This document shows positions 53,476 to 62,640 of a stretch of DNA of 64,000 nt, one piece after another. The stretch is from Lachnospiraceae bacterium. Lineage in GTDB: Bacteria > Bacillota > Clostridia > Lachnospirales > Lachnospiraceae. Below the pieces are notes generated by a model. That model made no database searches. It worked only from the letters and a program-made list of their open reading frames with translations, and was not told the DNA's origin. How positions within the stretch are numbered: the first letter of the stretch is position 1; every line of letters starts with the position of its first letter. A program made the translations under genes and the position numbers. Location: contig SVFT01000009.1 in the NCBI GenBank assembly GCA_015056735.1, positions 1 to 64,000 on the forward strand, written 5' to 3'.

Positions 53476-54597
53476 ATGAAAAAGATCTTAATCGCCATCA
53501 ATTTTGATGAAGGCTTATACAATTTCAGAAAAGAATTACTGGAACGACTGATCGCAGAAGGCTATGAAGTGCATGTGGCGGTGCCAATCGGTGAGTATGC
53601 CGGGAAGCTTACGGCCATGGGGTGCATCCTGCATGATACGCCTCTTAACCGGCGAGGGAAGAATCCTCTTGCGGAATTATCGCTTCTTCGCGGCTATAGC
53701 GATATTCTGAAAAAAGTGCGGCCGGATGTCGTTCTTACCTACACGATCAAGCCCAATGTCTATCTGGGCTTTTTATGCGGTCGCAGGCAGATCCCTTTTA
53801 TCACGACGATCACAGGACTGGGGACAGCAGTCGAAGGGCAGTGCCTCTTGCAGAAGTTTACGAAGGCACTTTACCGGTGTGCGATGAAGCATGCGCGGAT
53901 CGTCTTTTTTCAGAATGGAGACAACGAAGCGCTCTTTACAAAAGAGGGGATTGCTGCGGGACGCCACAGGATGCTCCCGGGTTCCGGTGTAAATCTTGCA
54001 CATTTTACTTATCGGGAGTTCCCGGAAGATGACGGGCAGACCGGGTATGATACAAAAGCGGAGTTTCTTTTTATCTCCCGCGTGATGGAGGAAAAGGGGA
54101 TCGAACAGTTTTTGGACGCCGCGGAGGCGATCAAGGCGAAGTACCCGCATACGACTTTTCGTATCCTGGGGTTCCTTGAAGATGACTATACGGGCACCGA
54201 AAGGCTGAAACGCCTTGCGGACAGCGGCGTTGTGATCTTTGAGGGGAGCGTTGCGGACGTGGGGCCGTATATCGCGGCAGCGCAGTGTACGCTTCATCCG
54301 TCCTTCTATCCGGAAGGGATGTCCAATGTCTGCCTGGAGACGGCGGCATCGGGCCGAGCTGTGATCACGACAGACAGATCGGGGTGCCGGGATACGATCC
54401 TGGACGGCGAGACAGGTTTTCTCATCAGAGAGCGTGACAGCGCGGATTTGATCCAAAAGGTGGAAAAATTCCTGCAGATGTCGTATGATGAGAGGAAGGC
54501 GATGGGCCGGAAAGCCCGCGCGTTTATGGAAGAACATTTTGACAGAAGGATCGTCGTCGAGCGTTATCTGCAGGCGATCCGGGAGATCACGGAATAA
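53476..54597 (+). CDS. GT4 family glycosyltransferase (PglA/CapM-like)
   Basis: This 373-residue GT-B enzyme starts KKILIAINFDEGLYNFRKELLERL. TYTIKPNVYLGF and ITTITGLGTAVEG are typical of PglA-type transferases that add the second sugar to PglC products. The E-x7-E region is HPSFYPEGMSNVCLETAASGRAVI. The 47-bp gap from the ligase gene has no strong feature. Confidence 0.9.
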   Translation: MKKILIAINFDEGLYNFRKELLERLIAEGYEVHVAVPIGEYAGKLTAMGCILHDTPLNRRGKNPLAELSLLRGYSDILKKVRPDVVLTYTIKPNVYLGFLCGRRQIPFITTITGLGTAVEGQCLLQKFTKALYRCAMKHARIVFFQNGDNEALFTKEGIAAGRHRMLPGSGVNLAHFTYREFPEDDGQTGYDTKAEFLFISRVMEEKGIEQFLDAAEAIKAKYPHTTFRILGFLEDDYTGTERLKRLADSGVVIFEGSVADVGPYIAAAQCTLHPSFYPEGMSNVCLETAASGRAVITTDRSGCRDTILDGETGFLIRERDSADLIQKVEKFLQMSYDERKAMGRKARAFMEEHFDRRIVVERYLQAIREITE

Positions 54598-54612
54598 GAT
54601 CGAAACAGGAAT

Positions 54613-54652
54613 AGAAAGAAATCGGAAAAGAAAGAAATCGGAACAGAAAGAA
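54613..54652 (+). repeat. 16-bp tandem repeat before the dehydrogenase gene
   Basis: AGAAAGAAATCGGAA(A/C) occurs twice in full (54613-54628, 54629-54644), and the third copy breaks off after 8 bases at the AAGGA ribosome site. The repeat lies immediately upstream of a GTG start, so copy changes would alter the leader but not the coding frame. Confidence 0.75.
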
Positions 54653-54662
54653 GGATTTTACT

Positions 54663-55979
54663 GTGAGTTTATATGAGAAGCTTTTGAGCGGCGAAGAGAA
54701 GCTGTCGCTTGTGGGACTCGGTTATGTCGGCATGCCGATCGCGGTCGCATTCTCCAAGAAGATCAAGGTTGTCGGTTTTGACTTAAATGAGAAGAAGATA
54801 GCGGCATACAAAAGCGGCGTGGATCCTACAAGAGAGGTGGGCGATGAAGCGATCGCTGCCTGCACGGTCGATTTTACATCGGATGAGAAGAAGCTGCAGG
54901 AGGCACGTTTTCACATCGTAGCCGTACCGACGCCGGTCAATCCGGACCATACGCCGGACTTAACGCCGGTCGAAGGCGCGAGCCGCGTGCTCGGACGGAA
55001 TCTGAAAAAGGGTTCTATCGTTGTGTTTGAGTCAACGGTGTATCCGGGTGTGACGGAAGATATCTGCGTACCGATCCTTGAGAAGGAGTCGGGCCTTACC
55101 TGCGGCGTTGATTTTAAGATCGGCTACTCGCCGGAGCGTATCAATCCGGGCGATAAGGTGCACAGACTTGAGACGATCACAAAGATCGTATCCGGCATGG
55201 ATGAGGAGACGCTCGATACGGTCGCAAAGGTCTATGAGCTCGTTGTGGCAGCAGGTGTACACCGCGCCGAGAGCATCAAAGTCGCAGAGGCTGCGAAGGT
55301 CATTGAGAACAGCCAGCGTGATATCAACATCGCATTTATGAACGAACTGTCCATCATCTTTAACAAGATGGGCATCGATACAAAGTCGGTACTGGAAGCA
55401 GCGGGCACGAAGTGGAATTTCTTAAAGTTTTCTCCGGGTCTTGTCGGCGGGCACTGCATCGGCGTTGATCCGTACTATCTGACATATAAGGCCGAGGAGC
55501 TTGGCTATCATTCACAGATCATCCTGTCCGGCCGCCGTATCAATGATGACATGGGCAAATACGTGGCGGAGAGCCTTGTTAAGAACCTGATCAAAGCGAG
55601 CATTCCTGTGCGGGGTGCAAAGGTTGCAATCCTGGGCTTCACTTTTAAAGAGAACTGCCCGGATACGCGTAACACCAAGGTCATCGATATCGTGAACGAA
55701 CTTCGCGAGTACGGCATCGAGCCGCTGATCACGGATCCCGTGGCAGATGCATCCGAAGCGAACCGTGAGTACGGTGTGACCTTCACGGATTTCGGCGAGA
55801 TCAAAAACATGGATGCGGTGATCCTTGCGGTATCGCATGAAGCATACGATTCGCTGACCATGAAAGACATCGACGCACTTTACGATCCGTCTCATTCCAA
55901 AAAGGTCCTGACGGATGTGAAGGGTGTTCTCGACAGAAAGGCATACGAGAAGGCAGGTTACCTCTACTGGAGACTGTAA
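54663..55979 (+). CDS. UDP-N-acetyl-hexosamine 6-dehydrogenase (TviB/WbpO type)
   Basis: This 438-residue protein starts with GTG, supported by AAGGA about nine bases upstream. NAD-binding [13 protein letters not shown] is at about residues 18-30. [17 protein letters not shown], the catalytic cysteine in [14 protein letters not shown], and the [16 protein letters not shown] tail segment mark the TviB/WbpO branch, which oxidises UDP-GlcNAc or UDP-GalNAc to the uronic acid. The TviC/WbpP-type epimerase 2.4 kb downstream completes UDP-GalNAcA synthesis. Confidence 0.9.
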   Translation: MSLYEKLLSGEEKLSLVGLGYVGMPIAVAFSKKIKVVGFDLNEKKIAAYKSGVDPTREVGDEAIAACTVDFTSDEKKLQEARFHIVAVPTPVNPDHTPDLTPVEGASRVLGRNLKKGSIVVFESTVYPGVTEDICVPILEKESGLTCGVDFKIGYSPERINPGDKVHRLETITKIVSGMDEETLDTVAKVYELVVAAGVHRAESIKVAEAAKVIENSQRDINIAFMNELSIIFNKMGIDTKSVLEAAGTKWNFLKFSPGLVGGHCIGVDPYYLTYKAEELGYHSQIILSGRRINDDMGKYVAESLVKNLIKASIPVRGAKVAILGFTFKENCPDTRNTKVIDIVNELREYGIEPLITDPVADASEANREYGVTFTDFGEIKNMDAVILAVSHEAYDSLTMKDIDALYDPSHSKKVLTDVKGVLDRKAYEKAGYLYWRL

Positions 55980-55995
55980 TCTGCGATCCACGCGC

Positions 55996-57495
55996 ATGAT
56001 CAAAGAACAAAACAAACAGATTAATAAAATAACTTTCGCAAAAGGGGCGAAGCAGCTGATCCTGCTTGGCGCCTTTTTGTCATTTTTTGTGATCTTGTGG
56101 CGCTCGGCGCCTCTTGGCATCTTTCCGGACTCCGGATCCTACATTGCGATGCAGAACGGGCGAGAGCCGCTTTATCCGCTGTTTCTTGCATTCTTCAGAT
56201 GGATCTACAATGAGGCGGACACGATCGTGTGGCTTGCGGCATCCGGACAGCTTGATACGGAGAAGGCACGGGGGTACTTAAGCGCATGGCCGGCGCTCCA
56301 TGTATCGACACTGCTTCAGAGTCTCTTTGCAGGATATGGATGCTATCGACTTCTGACCACGGTGAAAAACGTATTCCATACCGGGCTGTTTCTGACGATC
56401 CTCGTCGGACTCGGCACGCTGATCCCATACGTCCTGACGCCGCTTGCATCGGCTTCCGGCATGATGCTGAATAAAGCTGTCCTGACAGAAGGGCTTGCGT
56501 TTCCGCTTTACTATCTCTTTATTGCGGCGCTGATACGAGGCGTGTTTGGGGGCCGCACGGCGGGAGGCGATGCAGGGGAGCACACGCTTTTTTCAGGGAA
56601 AAAGGTGCGTGCCTACGGGCTTGCCTTTATCTATGCACTGCTTCTTGTCCTGACACGGAATCAGATGCTGGTGGCATTCGGCTTGTGGTGTCTGTGCATC
56701 CTGTGGGAGGTGCTGCGCATATGGAAAAGGCAGGGCCTGAAATACTGTCTGAAGCCGGCGTTCATACTTGCGGTATCGGTTATCGCTTTCTTTGCACTCC
56801 GCTCTGCGGGGAACGAGCTCTATAACCGCAACGTGCATGAGGGCTATCACGGGACGGATACGGGAAGCTATAACCTGCTGACGACAGCGCTCTACCTGGC
56901 GGACCCTTCCGATATCGGGCGGATCGGGGATGCGCGTTTGCAGGTGCTTTTCCAAAAGATGTATAATGAAGCTGATACGCGGAAGCTGACGAGCACCTAT
57001 GCGGGAAGCGGGCTTCTTACAAGAGCGTATCACTACGAGGACTGCTATGATGCGATCGGCCTTGAGATCCAGCAGCCGATCCTCTTTGGGGATGCAGCGA
57101 GCCGCGGGATCCCGGATGATGATGCACTTAACGAAGTGGTGGGCGAAGCGAATGCGATGGTTCGCGCGCTGGCGCCGTCGCTTATGGGCAGATATATCGT
57201 AAATTACGTGTGCACCTGCGTAAGCGGCTTTACGCGGTCGATCGCGGCAAGCGGGACAGTGCTTGGATTTGCGGCGCTCATCTTCTACCTGGCGGCTGTG
57301 ATCCTGACGGTCATGCGGCTTAAGAAGGACCGAAACGATGTGCGGGCATGGTTTATGATCTTCGCGCTCTGTGCGATCGTTGTGAACGTGTGCGCGACAT
57401 CGCTCATGATCATGTGCCTGTCCAGGTATATGATCTATAATATCGCGCTGTTCTATATCGCGGGCGCTGTGCTGGTGTTTTCTCACGGTAATTGA
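55996..57495 (+). CDS. Polytopic membrane protein, GT-C-like
   Basis: The protein has 499 residues from ATG 55996 (MIKEQNKQIN). No clear ribosome site precedes it, and the in-frame extension overlaps the dehydrogenase. The first helix is followed by GIFPDSGSYIAMQNGREPLYP, an acidic outer loop typical of GT-C proteins. About ten helices follow. Its stop codon lies inside the -35 box of the next promoter. Function is inferred only. Confidence 0.6.
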   Translation: MIKEQNKQINKITFAKGAKQLILLGAFLSFFVILWRSAPLGIFPDSGSYIAMQNGREPLYPLFLAFFRWIYNEADTIVWLAASGQLDTEKARGYLSAWPALHVSTLLQSLFAGYGCYRLLTTVKNVFHTGLFLTILVGLGTLIPYVLTPLASASGMMLNKAVLTEGLAFPLYYLFIAALIRGVFGGRTAGGDAGEHTLFSGKKVRAYGLAFIYALLLVLTRNQMLVAFGLWCLCILWEVLRIWKRQGLKYCLKPAFILAVSVIAFFALRSAGNELYNRNVHEGYHGTDTGSYNLLTTALYLADPSDIGRIGDARLQVLFQKMYNEADTRKLTSTYAGSGLLTRAYHYEDCYDAIGLEIQQPILFGDAASRGIPDDDALNEVVGEANAMVRALAPSLMGRYIVNYVCTCVSGFTRSIAASGTVLGFAALIFYLAAVILTVMRLKKDRNDVRAWFMIFALCAIVVNVCATSLMIMCLSRYMIYNIALFYIAGAVLVFSHGN

Positions 57496-57520
57496 CATTT
57501 ACACGATAACGTGTTAATGT
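57492..57520 (+). promoter_or_regulatory. Promoter and operator of the MNT/HEPN module
   Basis: TTGACA (57492-57497), 17 bp, TAATGT (57515-57520) with TG at 57512-57513 (extended -10). The spacer contains a perfect palindrome ACACG-ATAA-CGTGT (57501-57514), ideally placed for repression, presumably by the HTH-bearing antitoxin downstream. Confidence 0.7.
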
Positions 57521-57542
57521 TCAATCAGAGGAGGAATTGCCG

Positions 57543-58085
57543 ATGGGCGAGTATTTTAGTGTAACGGAATATGCCAGGCGCACAGGTAAAGACCCCGGCA
57601 ACATCAGACGGATGCTGATCAGCGGAGAGCTGCCCGGTGAGAAGATCGGAAAGCAGTGGGCCATTCCGAAGAACGCTGTCTGCCCGGAGGATAAGCGGGT
57701 TACAAGCGGTAAGTATCGTAATTGGCGGAAGCAGCTTGAGGTGACGCGTAACAATCCGGAACTGATCAGGTCGCTAAAGCAGATGTGTACGAAACTGTCC
57801 GATGTTTATGGTGACAGTTTGGAGAAGATCGTGTTGTATGGTTCATATGCGCGGGGTGAACAGACGGAGGAATCCGATGTGGACGTCGCGCTTGTTTTGC
57901 GCGAGAAGGAGACGGAAGCACAGTACAATTTGAAGCTTGACTTAGTTGTAGATTATGAATTGGAACACGATGTCGTGCTTTCAACGATTGTGATCGAAAT
58001 TGCTCATTTTGAGGAGTGGAGGCGTGTTCTGCCTTTCTACAAAAATATCGAGAAGGATGGCATTACATTATGGCAGGCAGTGTAG
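57543..58085 (+). CDS. MNT-domain antitoxin (MntA-like) with N-terminal DNA-binding domain
   Basis: The protein has 180 residues from ATG 57543, which has AGGAGG eight bases upstream. Residues 1-45 are a helix-turn-helix (VTEYARRTGKDPGNIRRMLISGELPG), unusual for MntA. The nucleotidyltransferase core has G100-S101 and D112-x-D114, an exact GSx10DxD motif. MntA antitoxins AMPylate and silence the HEPN RNase toxin HepT. The partner gene that follows is damaged, so this is an antitoxin without an active toxin. Confidence 0.85.
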   Translation: MGEYFSVTEYARRTGKDPGNIRRMLISGELPGEKIGKQWAIPKNAVCPEDKRVTSGKYRNWRKQLEVTRNNPELIRSLKQMCTKLSDVYGDSLEKIVLYGSYARGEQTEESDVDVALVLREKETEAQYNLKLDLVVDYELEHDVVLSTIVIEIAHFEEWRRVLPFYKNIEKDGITLWQAV

Positions 58086-58382
58086 AAGAACTTTCACTTT
58101 ATCGATATGAGATGAGCAGGGATGCACTTTCCGATGCGATTTTAATGTTTGAGAACGGCACATTTCAACCATAATTATGTGAAAGAAGGAATCTTTCCAG
58201 GCAATCTTTCGCAGATTGTCCGGCTTGCTTCTGATAATCGCACTAAGGCTGACTATTTGGATTTTTTTGTGGCTTCAAAAGAAGAAGCAGAAAAACAGAT
58301 TGAACGAGCAAAGGAATTTAGAAGTTATGTTGCAGACTATTTAAAGTCGCAAGGGATATTCAAATCTGAAGATGAAGTGTAA
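58070..58382 (+). pseudogene. HEPN (HepT-like) toxin, internally deleted
   Basis: ATG 58070 (overlapping the antitoxin end) opens MAGSVEELSLYRYEMSRDALSDAILMFENG, the normal HEPN N-terminus, but this frame stops at 58174. Another frame continues with AHFNHNYVKEGIFPGNLSQIVRLA and runs to 58382 as a normal HEPN C-terminus. The roughly 40 residues between, which carry the RxxxxH RNase motif, are missing and the join is out of frame. The toxin must be dead. Confidence 0.78.
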
Positions 58383-58400
58383 TGAGGAGATGAAAAAGTA

Positions 58401-59378
58401 ATGGGTTTTAGGGAGCTTAAATTTGACAAGGATGATGTGTTTCTGGTAACGGGAGGGGCCGGCTTTATCGGCTCGAACCTGTGCGAAGCGATCACGGATA
58501 TGGGATATACGGTGCGGTGTCTGGATGATCTCTCGACAGGCAAGCAGGCAAATGTGGACTTCTTGAAGGATCGCCCGAACTACACCTTCATCAAGGGTGA
58601 TATCAAGGATCTTGATACCTGTATGAAAGCCTGCGAGGGCGTGACATACGTGCTCAACCAGGCGGCGTGGGGGAGCGTTCCGAGAAGTATCGAGATGCCC
58701 CTTTTCTACGAAGAGAACAATATTCGCGGCACGCTCAACATGATGGAGGCCGCAAGACAGAATGGTGTGAAAAAATTCGTATACGCCTCCTCATCTTCGG
58801 TGTACGGTGATCATCCGGTGCTCCCGAAAGTAGAGGGACAGGAAGGAAACCTCCTCTCTCCTTACGCACTGACCAAGCGTGCCTGCGAGGAGTACGGCAA
58901 GCTCTATACAAGACTCTATGGCCTCGATACCTACGGCCTTCGCTATTTTAACGTATTCGGCAGGAGGCAGGATCCGGACGGCGCGTATGCAGCCGTGATC
59001 CCGAAGTTCATTCGGATGCTTCTGCACGGTGAGGTGCCGACGATCAACGGCGACGGCAAGCAGTCGAGAGATTTTACCTACATCGACAACGTCATCGAAG
59101 CGAACCTTCGTGCCTGCAAGGCAGACCATGAAGCGGCCGGACAGGCATATAATATCGCATACGGCGGCAGAGAATATCTGCTGGATATCTACTATGATCT
59201 TTGCAAAGCACTGGGAAAAGATGTCGAGCCGCATTTCGGTCCCGACAGAGCAGGCGATATCAAGCATTCGAACGCGGATATCTCCAAAGCAAAGAAGCTT
59301 CTTGGCTATGATCCCGATTACGACTTTGCGAAAGGAATCGCGCTCGCGATCGAGTGGTATAAGGAAAACCTTAAGTAA
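58401..59378 (+). CDS. UDP-N-acetylglucosamine 4-epimerase (TviC/WbpP type)
   Basis: This 325-residue extended SDR protein has TGGAGFIGSNLCEAI near residues 17-31, SSSVYGDHPVLPKVE, and YALTK (YxxxK) for catalysis. LNQAAWGSVPRSIEMP and FGRRQDPDGAYAAVIPKF are typical of WbpP/TviC, which interconvert UDP-GlcNAc/GalNAc and their uronic acids. It works with the TviB/WbpO-type dehydrogenase at 54663. It is separated from it by a membrane protein and the TA remnant. Confidence 0.9.
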   Translation: MGFRELKFDKDDVFLVTGGAGFIGSNLCEAITDMGYTVRCLDDLSTGKQANVDFLKDRPNYTFIKGDIKDLDTCMKACEGVTYVLNQAAWGSVPRSIEMPLFYEENNIRGTLNMMEAARQNGVKKFVYASSSSVYGDHPVLPKVEGQEGNLLSPYALTKRACEEYGKLYTRLYGLDTYGLRYFNVFGRRQDPDGAYAAVIPKFIRMLLHGEVPTINGDGKQSRDFTYIDNVIEANLRACKADHEAAGQAYNIAYGGREYLLDIYYDLCKALGKDVEPHFGPDRAGDIKHSNADISKAKKLLGYDPDYDFAKGIALAIEWYKENLK

Positions 59379-59471
59379 GAGATTTGATATAAAAGCGGCT
59401 CGAAGCAGTACATCTGAAAAGAAAAATGTGTATGAATGTACGGAAGAGCAAGACCTTGGGGGAGGTCGTCT

Positions 59472-60551
59472 ATGGTTCGAATGCTCCATATCGTGGGATC
59501 CATGTCCCCGAGCGGAATCGGCAACTTCATCATGAATGTCTATCGGAACATCGATCGCAGCAAAGTGCAGTTTGATTTTATTGTGCACGAGACGCGGGAG
59601 GTGACGTTTGAAGACGAGATCAGAGAACTTGGCGGGCGTATCTATACCGTCACCCAGAAAGCGGTAAGCGCAAGGAAGAACTTCTGCGAGATCAGAAAAA
59701 TCGTGCGTGATAACGGTTATCGGATCGTCTTCCGACATACCGATACGGCGACAGTGGCATTGGACCTCCTGGCATCATGGCTTGGCGGTGCCAAGATCAG
59801 AATTGCGCACTCGCATTCGACGGACACACCGAATGTGCGGATGCACAGACTTTTTCAGCCGCTGTTAAACCTGGTCTGCACGGACCGCTTTGCATGCAGC
59901 CCGAAGGCGGGCGAGTGGCTTTACGGTGATAAGCCGTACCGCGTGATCATCAACGCGATCCGGCTGGATGATTTTGCCTACGATCTGTCGAGGCGTCTGG
60001 ATATCCGCGCCAAGGAAGCGTGGGGCGACAGACTCGTGATCGGGCATGTCGGGAATCTGCTTCCCGTCAAGAATCACCTGTTTATGCTCGATATCATGAA
60101 AGAACTGATCGCGATCTGCAGAGTACGCAAGCTCCAAAAGCCGCTGATGGTCTTTGTGGGCGACGGCGTGATGCGCGGGCCGATCGAAGAGAAGATAAGT
60201 GAGCTCGGTCTTGAAAAAGATGTGCAGCTCTTAGGCGTGCGCACCGATACGGCAGAACTGCTGCAGGGACTGGATGTATTCCTGTTCCCGTCAAAATATG
60301 AGGGCCTTCCGATCGCGATGGTGGAAGCACAGTGCGCGGGTCTTCCGTGTCTTGTAAGTGATGTCATCACGGACGATGTGAACGTGACAGACGGCGTTGT
60401 CAGGTTTTCTCTTAATGAAAATCCCGCGACATGGGCGGAAGAGATCGTGCGGCTGGCGTCTATCAGGCGCAGGAGGCCGGATGAAAAGCTTTTTGCAGAA
60501 AAAGGATTTGATATCCGCGAGATGGTAAAGCAATATGAGCAAATGGGGTGA
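59472..60551 (+). CDS. GT4 family glycosyltransferase (EpsF-like)
   Basis: The protein has 359 residues from ATG 59472, which has GGGGGAGG just upstream. MLHIVGSMSPSGIGNFIMNVYRNIDRSKVQFDFIVH is the standard EpsF start. HVGNLLPVKNHLFMLDI and FPSKYEGLPIAMVEAQCAGLPCLVSD (E-x7-E) form the donor-binding half. It overlaps the next gene by 17 bp. Confidence 0.9.
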   Translation: MVRMLHIVGSMSPSGIGNFIMNVYRNIDRSKVQFDFIVHETREVTFEDEIRELGGRIYTVTQKAVSARKNFCEIRKIVRDNGYRIVFRHTDTATVALDLLASWLGGAKIRIAHSHSTDTPNVRMHRLFQPLLNLVCTDRFACSPKAGEWLYGDKPYRVIINAIRLDDFAYDLSRRLDIRAKEAWGDRLVIGHVGNLLPVKNHLFMLDIMKELIAICRVRKLQKPLMVFVGDGVMRGPIEEKISELGLEKDVQLLGVRTDTAELLQGLDVFLFPSKYEGLPIAMVEAQCAGLPCLVSDVITDDVNVTDGVVRFSLNENPATWAEEIVRLASIRRRRPDEKLFAEKGFDIREMVKQYEQMG

Positions 60552-61437
60552 CCGGATCCGCAGGGCGATGACCTGTGAATATTGGACAATTGCATATAGA
60601 AAGCGCCATAACGGGATCGATCTTCTGAAAGAAAAGTCCGTGACGGGCTTTACGAAGCTCAAAAGTCCCAGGTATGTATCGTTCGCGGATCCGTTCCTGT
60701 ACCGCTATCACAACTGTACGTACCTGTTTTATGAGAAGCAGAATCTGACGGATATGAAAGGCACGCTCTGGTGCCGGAATCTGGATATTCCGAGTGAGAA
60801 GCCAAGGATCGTCCTGTCGGAGGACTTTCATCTATCGTATCCGCAGATCTTCCGGTACGGGCGGTATACGTATATGATCCCGGAGACGCGCGGCGCGGGC
60901 GAAGTCAGGCTCTATAAATGCATGCGTTTTCCGGATGTGTGGCAGCTGATCGGACCGCTCTTTACGCTGAATGCGGTCGATACGACATTCTATTGTGAGA
61001 AGCCCGGGGAGGGGTACTTTTTCTCCTATGTGGATCATCATAACGAGGTATACAGGTGCCTTCTGGACGAGGAACGGCTGACTGTCAGGGAGAGCAGCCG
61101 CATTCTGGAGGCGGAGGATTCCAAGGCGGACCGCTGCGGCGGGAGTGTGATCGAATCGGAAGGGAAGCTCTACCGGATCTGTCAGGACTGTAGCGAACGC
61201 TACGGCGGCGCCCTTCTTGTCAATGAGATCGAAAAGCTGGACGAGACGGGTGTTTCGGAGCGTACAGTCAGAAAGATCACCCCGGATGAGATCCTTCTGG
61301 GCGATGTGAACCCGGTCGGGATCCATACCTACAATCGCAATGAAGACTACGAGGTCATCGATATCCTGCACAGGCAGCGCGGCATCGGCGTCCTCTTTAA
61401 AAAACTGGAGTGGAAACTGTTCAATTGGATGCACTGA
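60535..61437 (+). CDS. Beta-propeller glycan enzyme, GINT1-N-like
   Basis: This 300-residue protein is built of repeated DPFLYRYHNCTYLFYE-, YPQIFRYGRYTYMIPET- and DRCGGSVIESEGKLYRICQD-type blades. It resembles the GH43-like five-bladed propeller found N-terminal in plant glucosamine inositolphosphorylceramide transferases and as stand-alone proteins in bacterial EPS loci. The catalytic role is unclear. It is flanked by overlapping GT4 genes on both sides. Family call is from memory of the pattern. Confidence 0.65.
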   Translation: MSKWGDRIRRAMTCEYWTIAYRKRHNGIDLLKEKSVTGFTKLKSPRYVSFADPFLYRYHNCTYLFYEKQNLTDMKGTLWCRNLDIPSEKPRIVLSEDFHLSYPQIFRYGRYTYMIPETRGAGEVRLYKCMRFPDVWQLIGPLFTLNAVDTTFYCEKPGEGYFFSYVDHHNEVYRCLLDEERLTVRESSRILEAEDSKADRCGGSVIESEGKLYRICQDCSERYGGALLVNEIEKLDETGVSERTVRKITPDEILLGDVNPVGIHTYNRNEDYEVIDILHRQRGIGVLFKKLEWKLFNWMH

Positions 61438-62558
61438 AGGCGCAAAAAACACTGGTGTGTTATATCGCAAGCTTGACGCGCGGCGGCGCGGAGCGCGTGA
61501 TGGCGAATCTCGCGAATTGGTTTGCGGAGCGAGGCTATCGTGTGATCCTCGCTACCCTCGAAGAGGATGAGGGCCTGTATCCGCTCTCCGATAAGATCGA
61601 AAAGCGCGTATTGGCTTTACCGCCCTGTCACGGACCCGTAGGGCGCGTGAAGAATCTGTTCGGGCGCGTATGGCAGCTGCGGGCACTGTTTAAGGAAGTG
61701 CATGCGGATGTCTGCTTAGCGTTTATTGGGAAAACGAACATCCGGGCGATCATGGCGGCGCTCGGCACGAAGACGGATGTCTTCGTGTCCGTGCGCAGCG
61801 CGCCCGCGAGAGAATATAAGGGAGTGCTGCAGCGTATGCTGGCGCGCTTCGCCTTTCGCGCAGCGAAAGGCGCCGCCTTCCAGACCGCGGAGGCTGCTTC
61901 CTTTTTTCCGAAGAGCGTGCAGCGAAGGTCCAGGGTCTTATTGAATCCGCTCTCGGCAGAATATGTGGTGCCGTTCGATCCGTATGAGGATCGGCGGGAT
62001 GAGATCATCACTGTGGGACGTATGGATCGCGTGAAGAATCATAAGCTGCTGGTGGAGGCGTTTGCGTTATTCTTAGATCAGTTTCTGAGCGTAGAGCATT
62101 CTGATAATCCTGAGAAGGAAGCTGTTCCAAAGCTGATCATCTACGGCGGCGGGGACTGCATGGAGGAGATCAGGGCACAGGTCAAGACTCTGGGGATTGA
62201 AGATCACGTAGAGTTCCCCGGCGATACGCGTGATGTCGCAAAGAAGATCAAAGGCGCGCGTCTTTTTGTCTTATCATCCGATTTTGAAGGTATGCCCAAT
62301 GCGGTCGCGGAGGCGATGGCGATGTCGATCCCGGTCGTTGCGACCGACTGCCCGAGCGGCGGCGTCCGAAGCCTCGTAAAGGACGGCGAGACAGGCCTTC
62401 TTGTTCCTGTTAAGGATCCGCAGGCTATGGCGGATGCGATGATGCGCATCCGGACCGACCGTGAACTGGCTGCACGCCTTGCAAAGGCCGGCCACAGCTT
62501 TTCGCAGTCGCTTGCCCCGGGCCTGATCTTCGCGGAATGGGAGAGCTTTCTTTTTTGA
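61410..62558 (+). CDS. GT4 family glycosyltransferase, paralogue of the next gene
   Basis: A GTG at 61410 gives 382 residues; TTG 61425 is an alternative, and neither has an ideal ribosome site. CYIASLTRGGAERVMANLANW, TVGRMDRVKNHKLLVEAF and LSSDFEGMPNAVAEAMAMSIPVVATDCPSGG (E-x7-E) mark GT4. It closely resembles the protein at 62641, including SVRSxPxxEYxG. It overlaps the propeller gene by 28 bp. The final TGA lies within the edge of a large hairpin element. Confidence 0.87.
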   Translation: METVQLDALKAQKTLVCYIASLTRGGAERVMANLANWFAERGYRVILATLEEDEGLYPLSDKIEKRVLALPPCHGPVGRVKNLFGRVWQLRALFKEVHADVCLAFIGKTNIRAIMAALGTKTDVFVSVRSAPAREYKGVLQRMLARFAFRAAKGAAFQTAEAASFFPKSVQRRSRVLLNPLSAEYVVPFDPYEDRRDEIITVGRMDRVKNHKLLVEAFALFLDQFLSVEHSDNPEKEAVPKLIIYGGGDCMEEIRAQVKTLGIEDHVEFPGDTRDVAKKIKGARLFVLSSDFEGMPNAVAEAMAMSIPVVATDCPSGGVRSLVKDGETGLLVPVKDPQAMADAMMRIRTDRELAARLAKAGHSFSQSLAPGLIFAEWESFLF

Positions 62559-62624
62559 GCCAGGGGGACGGGGTGCTTGGCTCATTTTGAGCAAAATGAG
62601 CCAAGCACCCCGTCCCCTAGGCTC
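62557..62624. repeat. REP-like hairpin, 26-bp perfect arms with GGGGACGGGG tips
   Basis: Arms 62564-62589 and 62592-62617 are perfect 26-bp inverted repeats with a 2-nt loop. Five more bases pair after a 2-bp mismatch (62557-62561 with 62620-62624). The outer ends read GGGGACGGGG, a tip widely seen in REP-type palindromes mobilised by IS200-like RAYT transposases. It fills the gap between two paralogous GT4 genes. No transposase is in the window. Confidence 0.75.
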
Positions 62625-62640
62625 ACTTGCGGGAGGGAAC

